From a virus, in IMG/VR virus record IMGVR_UViG_3300036791_000325, positions 1 through 39,254 of that record: a stretch of DNA of 39,254 bases. One strand, written 5' to 3'. Shown here in pieces: positions 1 through 6,954 of this stretch. The position numbers and the translations under genes are program-made. The stretch's first letter is position 1, and each line of letters starts with the position of its first letter. Under the pieces are notes generated by a model. That model did no database searches and was not told where the DNA came from. It worked only from the letters and a program-made list of their open reading frames with translations.

Positions 1-61
1 CCCAAAAAATTCCCCGGGGGTACTATTCTAGGAATGTTTTCGGATCGAGCGAGGAGGATGA
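1..61. other. Left end of window, non-coding, with C/G palindrome
   Basis: No gene fits here. The stretch has a TTCCCCGGGGG run near bases 11-21, unusual in such an AT-rich sequence, followed by a purine-rich ribosome site for the first gene. A related CCCCCCGGGGGG run sits near the other end of the window, so this may be part of a cohesive end or terminase recognition site. That is inference: the overhang cannot be read from sequence alone. Confidence 0.4.
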
Positions 62-382
62 ATGAGCAGCAAGGTCATTGTCCACAAAGATCGAACCAAT
101 ATTCTTACAATTAGTCTAGGCATTGACGTTTCTGCTGATATTATCACTAGCGAAATTCGTTCTGAGCCTGACGTTGAAGCTCCACTAATTGCTACCTGGG
201 TTGTTTCATTCAAAACCGATGGCACAGATGGTGAATTGATCTTGATGTTGGACGATCTTACAACTAGTCAGATAAAAGCTAATAGTGGATACATGGATCT
301 TAAACGAATTACTGGTTCTGAACCAGTTGCCGTATTTGATCAAGCTCTTGAAGTTAGTTTTAGAGGTTCGGTGACGATATGA
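62..382 (+). CDS. Small tail or fibre-associated structural protein
   Basis: 106 residues, no signal peptide or membrane segment. The start follows GAGGAGG by five bases. The middle (an EAPLIATW-type segment, then ELILMLDD and a YMDLKR strand) looks like a small beta-sandwich of the kind carried by minor tail and fibre-attachment proteins of Gram-positive phages. It overlaps the next gene by four bases (ATGA), so the two are translationally coupled. The following gene is collagen-like, which fits a fibre or baseplate role. The structural class is inferred from composition and position; no catalytic motif is visible. Confidence 0.55.
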   Translation: MSSKVIVHKDRTNILTISLGIDVSADIITSEIRSEPDVEAPLIATWVVSFKTDGTDGELILMLDDLTTSQIKANSGYMDLKRITGSEPVAVFDQALEVSFRGSVTI

Positions 383-636
383 GTGGTGACATTAATGTAA
401 TAAATCGAACACAACATATCATTGTTGACCCAGCTTCTTCATCTATATCTGTTATCAATGAAGGACCTCAAGGTCCAGGTGGGCCAATTGGGGAAGTTTC
501 TATAGCAGCAATGAATCAAGCAATTTCCACAGCGATTTCCGCCGTCCATCAAATTCCTCCGGGGGGGTTAACAGGTCAAGTTCTAGTTAAACTTTCTGAT
601 TCTGATTATGATGTCGGTTGGGTAACATTACCATAA
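379..636 (+). CDS. Short collagen-like minor tail/fibre protein
   Basis: 85 residues. An N-terminal beta-type segment leads into a short glycine-proline stretch (EGPQGPGGP, about residues 27-36), a helix, and a C-terminal GQVLVKLSDSDYDVGW motif. That C-terminal motif recurs in many phage fibre proteins and has a variant in the longer collagen-like protein at 11748. Its start overlaps the stop of the preceding gene. Likely a fibre or adaptor component on the virion surface. The receptor, if any, is unknown. Confidence 0.6.
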   Translation: MSGDINVINRTQHIIVDPASSSISVINEGPQGPGGPIGEVSIAAMNQAISTAISAVHQIPPGGLTGQVLVKLSDSDYDVGWVTLP

Positions 637-646
637 GGAGAAAACA

Positions 647-733
647 ATGACTGCAACTGAACCAACACCTGTCCCCGAGCCTGTTCCTGATCCTGATGAG
701 CCAACCCCTGTCCCCGAGCCTGACGAGGAATAA
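647..733 (+). CDS. 28-residue acidic proline-rich peptide
   Basis: A short gene with an AAGGAG site six bases before the ATG. The product consists almost entirely of Glu, Asp, Pro, Thr and Val, and contains two copies of an EPTPVPEP-type unit. It has no fold motif and is probably extended and unstructured. It lies between fibre-type genes and the endolysin. It could be a spacer or charge tail, or a recently degraded reading frame. The ribosome site and tight packing (next start six bases after the stop) support translation. Confidence 0.55.
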   Translation: MTATEPTPVPEPVPDPDEPTPVPEPDEE

Positions 734-738
734 CTCAT

Positions 739-921
739 ATGCCTGATATTCCAAGAGAAGTATTCGACCGCGATATAGAATGGCCAAAAGCTCGTAAAGA
801 GCCTAAGCTAGATCCAGATCATCCGGCTACAATTCCTGATACACCAGATGGTCCATTCAGAGATTGGATCAAAGAGAAGCGGGATGATGAAGAAGAAATC
901 GGCTATGAGGGGGAGCGTTAA
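739..921 (+). CDS. Small charged protein of unknown function
   Basis: 60 residues, rich in Asp, Glu, Lys, Arg and Pro, with a repeated DxPxGPF/DHPATIPDTP-like segment and a charged C terminus. No membrane segment or known motif. Its last base is shared with the start of the endolysin (TAATG), so the two are coupled. A structural or lysis-accessory role is possible from position only. Confidence 0.6.
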   Translation: MPDIPREVFDRDIEWPKARKEPKLDPDHPATIPDTPDGPFRDWIKEKRDDEEEIGYEGER

Positions 922-1706
922 TGTCACTTATTCGAGTGCCTATGCCTTCCCCTTGTTACTCAAGTCGTGGAGGATCTGGCGTTAGATTGATAGTTATCCA
1001 TACGGCTGAAGGTGCAAGAACAATTGAATCGCTTGGAAACTTCTTTGCTAATTCAGCAAATGAGGTCTCTAGTCATGCTGGTGCTGATGACAAAGCGAAT
1101 ACTGTTGGGATTTATGTGGAACGTCCTAACAAGGCTTGGACTGCAGCAAACTACAATCCTGTAGCAGTTCAAATGGAGTTGTGTGCGTTCGCTGCTTGGT
1201 CAACAGCAGAGTGGGATCAACATCCGAATATGCTTGATAATTGTGCCAAATGGATTGCTGAAGAATGTGCGGCGTTTGGTGTTCCGCTTAAGCGATTGAG
1301 CGCTGGTGAAGCTCAGGGTAATGGGAAAGGAATTTGTCAGCACATTGATTTGGGGTCAGGCGGTGGAGGACACGTAGATTGCGGAAATGGTTTCCCAATG
1401 GATCGGGTTATTCAAATGGCAGGAGGAGCAGACGTTGGGCCATCTCCTACGCCACCACCAGTTCAATCAGGTGGAGCCGCTCCTCCATTTCCAGGAACAC
1501 TGCTTCGAAATTTCACCCAAGGACATGGCACTGCTCAGTGGCAACAACAAATGGTGGCACGAGGTTGGTCACTAGGCGTTGACGACATGTATGGTGGTGA
1601 AAGTGAGCGAGTATGTACGCAATTTCAACAAGAGAAGCATCTTGGGGTTGATGGTGTAGTTGGCCCAGAAACTTGGGCTGCAACTTGGAACGCTCCGGTC
1701 ACATAA
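921..1706 (+). CDS. Endolysin: N-acetylmuramoyl-L-alanine amidase with peptidoglycan-binding domain
   Basis: 261 residues. The N-terminal part is an amidase_2/PGRP-type zinc amidase: LIVIHTAEG at about residues 22-30 supplies the first histidine (H27), and CQHIDLG plus HVDCG supply later candidate ligands (H141, H151, C154). A proline-rich linker follows at about 172-190. The C terminus (about 205-257, GWSLGVDDMYGG...FQQEKHLGVDGVVGPETW) is a PG_binding_1 repeat. It should cut the bond between N-acetylmuramate and the stem peptide at lysis. There is no signal peptide, so release would need a holin, and two small membrane genes follow directly. This domain pairing is common in actinobacterial phages. 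Confidence 0.9.
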   Translation: MSLIRVPMPSPCYSSRGGSGVRLIVIHTAEGARTIESLGNFFANSANEVSSHAGADDKANTVGIYVERPNKAWTAANYNPVAVQMELCAFAAWSTAEWDQHPNMLDNCAKWIAEECAAFGVPLKRLSAGEAQGNGKGICQHIDLGSGGGGHVDCGNGFPMDRVIQMAGGADVGPSPTPPPVQSGGAAPPFPGTLLRNFTQGHGTAQWQQQMVARGWSLGVDDMYGGESERVCTQFQQEKHLGVDGVVGPETWAATWNAPVT

Positions 1707-1709
1707 TTT

Positions 1710-1898
1710 ATGCCTTGGCGGATAAAACGTATATGGGTAGAACTTATTCTCGGTGTCATCGCCCTTACTATCGCCATTGTCGTTCTTGTTTTGAATCGAG
1801 ATACTTCTACCGATCTTCTTGCTGCTCTTGGAATAGTTGGTGGAATGGCTATCATTATAAATGCTCTTCCAACCAACGGAAACGGCGACGATCACTGA
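1710..1898 (+). CDS. Small membrane protein, holin candidate
   Basis: 62 residues starting three bases after the endolysin stop. Two hydrophobic segments are visible: about residues 9-27 (VELILGVIALTIAIVVLVL) and about 33-52 (STDLLAALGIVGGMAIIINAL), with a charged N terminus and an Asn/Asp-rich tail. Size, two spans and position next to the amidase fit a class II-type holin. No sequence family is recognised with certainty, and the ribosome site is weak, suggesting coupling to the endolysin. Confidence 0.6.
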   Translation: MPWRIKRIWVELILGVIALTIAIVVLVLNRDTSTDLLAALGIVGGMAIIINALPTNGNGDDH

Positions 1899-1996
1899 AT
1901 CCGCAACGAAAAAGCATACTTCTCTTGTGGTTACTAATTGCTGCCAGTGCTGCTTTGTTTGCTTTTCTTCTTGGGATTCTTTTCAGCTTAGTATAA
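1895..1996 (+). CDS. Possible second small membrane protein, CTG start
   Basis: An open frame encodes 33 residues: a basic N terminus (NPQRKS) and one long hydrophobic segment (LLLWLLIAASAALFAFLLG), ending just before the next ribosome site. The frame has no ATG, GTG or TTG at the right place. A CTG at 1895 overlaps the preceding stop as CTGA, in the style of the ATGA overlaps elsewhere here. It could be a holin partner or antiholin. The non-standard start keeps confidence low. Confidence 0.35.
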   Translation: MNPQRKSILLLWLLIAASAALFAFLLGILFSLV

Positions 1997-2019
1997 TTTC
2001 AAAATGGAGAGGAGGTTGT

Positions 2020-2373
2020 ATGAGTGTTAGACGTCGGCAAGGTCGTCGGCCAGCTACAACTGATGAAAATCGTGAAAATCAACTTGTCTCTCTTGCAATT
2101 GATTTGGCTGAAAAGCAGCTTGCGGAAGGAACAGCTTCGGCTCAAGTAATTACTCATTACTTGAAACTTGGGTCAACAAGAGAAAGACTTGAACAAGAAC
2201 GTCTTTTTAGAGAAAACGAGCTTCTTGGCGCTAGAGTAGACACCTTAGCTTCAGCTAAGAAGGTTGAGGAACTATACGCTGCCGCATTGGATGCTATGAG
2301 ATCCTATGCTGGCCGAGAAATGGATTCATATAGCGAGCAATATGACGATCCATACGGCGATTATGGAGATTAA
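2020..2373 (+). CDS. Terminase small-subunit-like protein
   Basis: 117 residues after a strong GAGAGGAGG site. It starts with a basic segment (MSVRRRQGRRPAT) and continues as predicted helices rich in Glu, Leu and Lys, including a TRERLEQERLFRENELL coiled-coil-like stretch, then an acidic Tyr/Asp tail. Basic N terminus, helical oligomerisation region and position just before the HNH and large terminase genes fit a DNA-recognising small terminase. Homologues in Gram-positive phages are often unannotated, so the role is inferred from context. Confidence 0.5.
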   Translation: MSVRRRQGRRPATTDENRENQLVSLAIDLAEKQLAEGTASAQVITHYLKLGSTRERLEQERLFRENELLGARVDTLASAKKVEELYAAALDAMRSYAGREMDSYSEQYDDPYGDYGD

Positions 2374-2788
2374 ACGATATTCCGAGCTTTGTAGATTAGA
2401 TACATTCGAAGAAAGATTTGAATATCTAAAACTGCATGGAGATGTAGGAAGATCTACATTCGGATTTGATCGTTATCTTAATCAAAAATTTTATACGTCA
2501 TATGAATGGAAACAAGCTCGTCAAGGTGTTATAATCAGGGATAATGGCTGTGATTTGGGCATATTTGGATACGAAATACATGGTGGAATTCTTATTCATC
2601 ATATTAACCCGGTAGTTGTAGATGATATTATTCATGGAGAAGAATGGTTATTTGATTCAGAATTTTTGATTACAACTACTCAAACCACACACAATGACAT
2701 ACATTTTGGTACCAATAAAGTCTATCCTAAGGTGGTTTTATCACGTATTCCTGGTGATACAAGGCTTTGGCAGCCAAAAAAGGAGTAA
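2363..2788 (+). CDS. HNH endonuclease next to terminase genes
   Basis: 141 residues. The ATG at 2363 overlaps the end of the preceding gene, and earlier in-frame ATGs lie well inside it. The core is a degenerate HNH motif: RDNGCDLGIFGYEI leads to ILIHHINPV, with a later THNDIHFG. The zinc-binding cysteines of some HNH nucleases are missing. HNH proteins beside the terminase of HK97-like phages are known to work with terminase in cutting DNA during cos packaging, and this position fits that. A homing nuclease is the less likely alternative. Confidence 0.75.
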   Translation: MEIKRYSELCRLDTFEERFEYLKLHGDVGRSTFGFDRYLNQKFYTSYEWKQARQGVIIRDNGCDLGIFGYEIHGGILIHHINPVVVDDIIHGEEWLFDSEFLITTTQTTHNDIHFGTNKVYPKVVLSRIPGDTRLWQPKKE

Positions 2789-2791
2789 AAC

Positions 2792-3190
2792 ATGGAAGAA
2801 AGCATACTAAAGAGTACCAAAAAGATTCTCGGTCTTGATGAAACGTATGTTGTCTTTGATTTGGATGTCATTACTCATATTAATGCGGCTTTCTCCATTC
2901 TTAACCAATTGGGTGTCGGCCAAGTTGAAGGATTTTTTATTGAGGATGATACAGCCGTATGGAGTGATTTTATAGTTCCTGAAAATCAACTTCGTTTGGT
3001 TAGAACATACGTATATCTGAAAGTTCGAAGCATATTCGATCCTCCTGCTACTTCTTATCTCATTGAAGCAGTAAATAATCAGGTTAAGGAATACGAATGG
3101 AGACTCAACGTCTTTAGGGAATGGGAACTTGATCCTAATGATCCGGCTGTTACCCCTATTCCAACTCCAAATAGGAGGATGGCCTCATGA
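2792..3190 (+). CDS. Head-tail connector (gp6-like adaptor)
   Basis: 132 residues starting three bases after the HNH stop. The C-terminal half contains VRTYVYLKVRSIFDPPATSY followed by a helix ending in EYEWRLNVFREW. I recognise this as typical of a connector/adaptor family found beside head genes in many Gram-positive siphoviruses. It would sit below the portal as part of the neck. It overlaps the next gene by four bases. Its place before the large terminase differs from the HK97 order but is seen in related phages. Confidence 0.6.
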   Translation: MEESILKSTKKILGLDETYVVFDLDVITHINAAFSILNQLGVGQVEGFFIEDDTAVWSDFIVPENQLRLVRTYVYLKVRSIFDPPATSYLIEAVNNQVKEYEWRLNVFREWELDPNDPAVTPIPTPNRRMAS

Positions 3191-3912
3191 ATCAAGATGT
3201 TAAAGAATTTATTGAACATCTTAGTGTAAAACCTTGGAGCGATTACACCAAAGCAGATTATTCAATTGAGCAATGGCATAAAGCTTGTTTGGTTCATCAA
3301 CATACTGGAGCTCCTACTTCAAAATCTCAATGTAAATTGCCAGTTAGAACACCGAATGGCGCTCTTAATAAGAATGGAGTACAGGCTGCCGCTGCTGCAT
3401 TAGCTGGAGCGAGAGGTGGTGTACAAGCTTCTCCTGTTGAAAAAGCTTTAGCTGCTAAATCTTTAATCACATATTATCATCAAATGGGTAGCAATCCTCC
3501 ACCATCATTAGTTAGACATTCTTCAGTTCAAGATTTTATTGATCATCATGGCGTCAAGGGAATGCATTGGGGTGTTCGACGATCTAACACGAAATCATCT
3601 ACTGAGAATAAAAGAGTTTCTGAATTAAGAAAGAAAAAACCATCGCAACTTACTAATAAACAATTGAAAGATATTAATGAAAGATTAAATCTTGAAACAA
3701 ACTATTCTAGATTAACTTCTAAACCTAATGCAGCAAAAAAAGGAAAACTACTTGCAGCAGAAATTCTTGGAACACTTGGGCTTGGTGTTACAGCTTATAA
3801 TTATGTTAAGTCTCCTGCTGGTCAAGTAGTTGTTTCACATGGGGCAAAACTTGTAAAACGAATACTCAAAAGCCGTGCAAAAACACCAATTAAACAATTG
3901 ACTTTATTTTAA
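3187..3912 (+). CDS. Head-associated protein with HGVKGMHWGVRR motif
   Basis: 241 residues. The first third has an Ala-rich segment (about 60-90). At about residues 117-132 lies DFIDHHGVKGMHWGVRR, a short motif seen at the ends or linkers of many Gram-positive phage structural and protease proteins. The C-terminal part is basic and helical, with a hydrophobic stretch (LLAAEILGTLGLGVTAYNYV) that may contact a membrane. It lies between the connector and the large terminase. A minor head or DNA-ejection role is plausible but unproven. Compare the related HYGTPRHSGRYPWG motif in the protein at 36227. Confidence 0.5.
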   Translation: MNQDVKEFIEHLSVKPWSDYTKADYSIEQWHKACLVHQHTGAPTSKSQCKLPVRTPNGALNKNGVQAAAAALAGARGGVQASPVEKALAAKSLITYYHQMGSNPPPSLVRHSSVQDFIDHHGVKGMHWGVRRSNTKSSTENKRVSELRKKKPSQLTNKQLKDINERLNLETNYSRLTSKPNAAKKGKLLAAEILGTLGLGVTAYNYVKSPAGQVVVSHGAKLVKRILKSRAKTPIKQLTLF

Positions 3913-3927
3913 ATGTAAGGAGACAGT

Positions 3928-5673
3928 ATGAGTTTATCTAATACTGCAACTCCTAAATATTATGGCGAATTTCGTGCTGCTGTTCTTCGTGGAGAAATTC
4001 CTGTAAACAGAGAAGTTTCCATGGAGATGAATCGAATAGATGAACTCATTACAAATCCTAATATTTATTATGACGACATGGCTGTTCATGGTTTTATAAA
4101 ATATTGTGAGTTTGAACTTACGTTAACTGATGGCAGTGATTTGTTTTTGCTTGATACATTTAAAGTTTGGGCTGAACAAATTTTTGGTTGGTATTTTTTT
4201 GTTGAACGAAGTGTGTATCAACCAAACCCAGACGGACGCGGTGGGCATTACGTAACTAAGTCTATAAAGAAAAGACTTACCACTAAGCAATACCTAATCG
4301 TCGCCAGAGGGTCAGCCAAGTCAATGTATGCCGAATGCATTCAAGCCTACTTCCTCAATGTCGATACCGCCACGACTCATCAAATCACAACTGCCCCAAC
4401 TATGAAGCAGGCCGAAGAGGTCATGACCCCTCTACGTACGGCCATCACCAGAGCAAGAGGACCCTTGTTCAAATTTCTAACTGAGGGATCTTTACAAAAT
4501 ACAACTGGGTCAAGAGCTCAAAGAGTCAAACTTGCTTCAACTAAAAAAGGAATAGAGAATTTCCTTACTGGTTCGCTGTTAGAAGTTCGTCCTATGACGA
4601 TTAATAAGCTACAAGGACTCCGTCCTAAAGTTTCAACTATTGATGAATGGTTGTCTGGAGACATCAGAGAAGATGTTGTTGGAGCAATTGAACAAGGTGC
4701 TTCGAAGATGGACGACTATTTAATCGTTGCTATTAGTTCTGAAGGAACAGTTAGAAATGGTTCCGGCGACACAATCAAAATGGAACTTTCTAGCATACTT
4801 AGAGGTGAGTATCAAGCACCGCACATTTCTATTTGGCATTACAAACTTGATGACATGGAAGAAATTACTGATCCGGCGACATGGCTAAAGGCAAATCCTA
4901 ATTTAGGAAAAACTGTTACGTATGATGTGTATCATTTAGACGTTGAGAGAGCCGAGAAGGCCCCTGCATCTAGAAACGATATCCTAGCGAAGCGGTTTGG
5001 AATTCCTATGGAAGGTTATACATACTTCTTTACCTATGAAGAAACTTTAGTTCATAGACCTAGAGAGTTTTGGAGTATGCCTTGTGCTCTTGGCGCCGAT
5101 CTTTCACAAGGCGATGACTTCTGTGCATTTACTTTATTGTTTCCATTTCAAAATTATTCATTTGGTGTTAAGACAAGAAGCTACATCACAGAATTAACAT
5201 TGATGAAACTTCCTGCAGCTATGCGAAGTAAGTATAGCGAATTTATTAATGAAGGAAGCCTGCAAGTTCTTAACGGAACTGTTCTTGACATGATGGAAGT
5301 TTATGAAGATCTTGATCAATTTCTTCGAGCAAATGAGTATGATGTTCGTTGTTTTGGCTTTGACCCATATAATGCAAAAGAATTTGTAGCTAGATGGGAA
5401 ATAGAGAATGGATCATTCGGTCTTGAAAAAGTTATTCAAGGTGCAAGAACAGAATCTGTTCCTTTGGGCGAATTGAAAATTTTGTCTGAAGAAAGAAAAT
5501 TAATTTTTGATCAAGAACTTATGTCGTTTGCTATGGGTAATGCCGTTACTCTAGAAGACACGAATGGAAATCGTAAACTTTTGAAGAAACGTGCGGAAGA
5601 AAAGATCGACAATGTCTCAGCCATGATGGATGCCTATGTAGCCTATAAGGCGAATAAGGAGGCGTTCGAATGA
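3928..5673 (+). CDS. terL: Terminase large subunit
   Basis: 581 residues, usual length for the family. The ATPase has a Walker A variant VARGSAKS at about residues 125-132 and a Walker B VSTIDEW at about 235-241, the DE pair being catalytic. The C-terminal RNase-H-like nuclease shows GADLSQGDD with D391, a second acidic motif CFGFDPYN near D479, and a final acidic segment (EEKIDNVSAMMDAY). It pumps DNA into the prohead through the portal encoded next and cuts the concatemer. Codons around the Walker A region (about 4200-4450) are clearly richer in C-ending forms than the rest of the gene. Confidence 0.95.
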   Translation: MSLSNTATPKYYGEFRAAVLRGEIPVNREVSMEMNRIDELITNPNIYYDDMAVHGFIKYCEFELTLTDGSDLFLLDTFKVWAEQIFGWYFFVERSVYQPNPDGRGGHYVTKSIKKRLTTKQYLIVARGSAKSMYAECIQAYFLNVDTATTHQITTAPTMKQAEEVMTPLRTAITRARGPLFKFLTEGSLQNTTGSRAQRVKLASTKKGIENFLTGSLLEVRPMTINKLQGLRPKVSTIDEWLSGDIREDVVGAIEQGASKMDDYLIVAISSEGTVRNGSGDTIKMELSSILRGEYQAPHISIWHYKLDDMEEITDPATWLKANPNLGKTVTYDVYHLDVERAEKAPASRNDILAKRFGIPMEGYTYFFTYEETLVHRPREFWSMPCALGADLSQGDDFCAFTLLFPFQNYSFGVKTRSYITELTLMKLPAAMRSKYSEFINEGSLQVLNGTVLDMMEVYEDLDQFLRANEYDVRCFGFDPYNAKEFVARWEIENGSFGLEKVIQGARTESVPLGELKILSEERKLIFDQELMSFAMGNAVTLEDTNGNRKLLKKRAEEKIDNVSAMMDAYVAYKANKEAFE

Positions 5674-5706
5674 TAAAGACTCGAAAATTTTTAAGGGAGG
5701 TGAGCC

Positions 5707-6954
5707 ATGCCGATAATGGATAGACTTAGAAAAAGTTGGAACGCCTTCCGTAATTCTAATCAAGAAACTGATGATTACGGTCTTTATGTTGCTAGTCCAT
5801 ATTATGGTTCCGGATCTCCGTCTAGACCTAGGCTTGCGATTTATAGTGAGCGATCAATTGTTTCTTCTATTTATACTAGAATTAGCATTGATGTAGCGGG
5901 TCTCGTTATAAAACATATCAAAATTGATAAAGATGGACGATACATGGGCGATGTTCCTAGTGCTTTAAATGAATGTCTTAAATGGCAACCAAATATTGAC
6001 CAAACTCCTAGGCCATTTAGGCAAGACATTGCCATGACACTTTTTGATAGAGGTGTTGCAGCGGTAGTTCCAGTTGATACTACTAGAAATCCACAAAACA
6101 CTCAAATTTTTGATATTTATAGTCTAAGAGTTGGCGAAGTTGTTAGTTGGTATCCTAAACATGTGCGTTTAAGTGTTTATAATGAAAACCAAGGTAGGCG
6201 TGAAGAAATTACTTTGGAAAAAAGATTTGTAGCTGTTATTGAAAATCCGTTGTATTCAGTTATGAATGAGCCAAACTCAACTCTTCAACGATTGATTAGA
6301 AAACTTTCGCTTCTTGATGCTGTGGATGAACAATCAGGTTCGGGTAAATTAGACATAATAATTCAGCTTCCTTACGTTATTAAATCTGAAGCTAGAAGAC
6401 AGCAAGCAGAGAAGCGACGAGAAGACATTGAATTTCAACTTAAAGGGAGCCAGTACGGCATTGCCTACACCGATGGCACCGAGAAGATTACTCAGCTTAA
6501 TCGGCCAGCTGAGAATAACCTTCTTAAGCAAGTCGAGTATCTTCAAAACATGCTGTACAACCAACTTGGTCTTACCGAAGAGGTCATGAATGGTACAGCT
6601 AATGAAGAAACCATGCTAAATTATTTTAATCGTACCATTGAGCCAATAGTTGATGCTATCATAGAATCTATGCAAAGAGCGTTTCTTGGTCCTAGTGGTT
6701 CTAGAGGTGATGAGCGGATCCAATACTTTAGAGATCCATTTAAGTTGGTGCCAGTTACTAATGTAGCTGAAATTGCTGATAAGTTTACTAGAAATGAAAT
6801 TCTTTCAGCAAATGAAATTAGAGACTTTCTTGGAATCAAACCTTCGGATGATCCAAAAGCAGATAAACTTATAAACAGCAATATGCCACAAGCAACTCCA
6901 GTTCCAGCTCCAGGACCTAGCTCTCTTGAAAGGATCAGTCAAAATGGAAGCTGA
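5707..6954 (+). CDS. Portal protein
   Basis: 415 residues after AGGGAGGTGA. The sequence has the usual HK97-type portal layout: an N-terminal segment with SIVSSIYTRISIDVAG, a mixed clip/wing region, then RREDIEFQLKGSQYGIAYTDG, the long stem helix region ENNLLKQVEYLQNMLYNQLG, and a crown region with LTEEVMNGTANEET. It forms the dodecameric DNA channel at the capsid vertex. It lies between terL and the protease-capsid gene, the standard position. The last bases overlap the next start at 6944. Confidence 0.9.
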   Translation: MPIMDRLRKSWNAFRNSNQETDDYGLYVASPYYGSGSPSRPRLAIYSERSIVSSIYTRISIDVAGLVIKHIKIDKDGRYMGDVPSALNECLKWQPNIDQTPRPFRQDIAMTLFDRGVAAVVPVDTTRNPQNTQIFDIYSLRVGEVVSWYPKHVRLSVYNENQGRREEITLEKRFVAVIENPLYSVMNEPNSTLQRLIRKLSLLDAVDEQSGSGKLDIIIQLPYVIKSEARRQQAEKRREDIEFQLKGSQYGIAYTDGTEKITQLNRPAENNLLKQVEYLQNMLYNQLGLTEEVMNGTANEETMLNYFNRTIEPIVDAIIESMQRAFLGPSGSRGDERIQYFRDPFKLVPVTNVAEIADKFTRNEILSANEIRDFLGIKPSDDPKADKLINSNMPQATPVPAPGPSSLERISQNGS

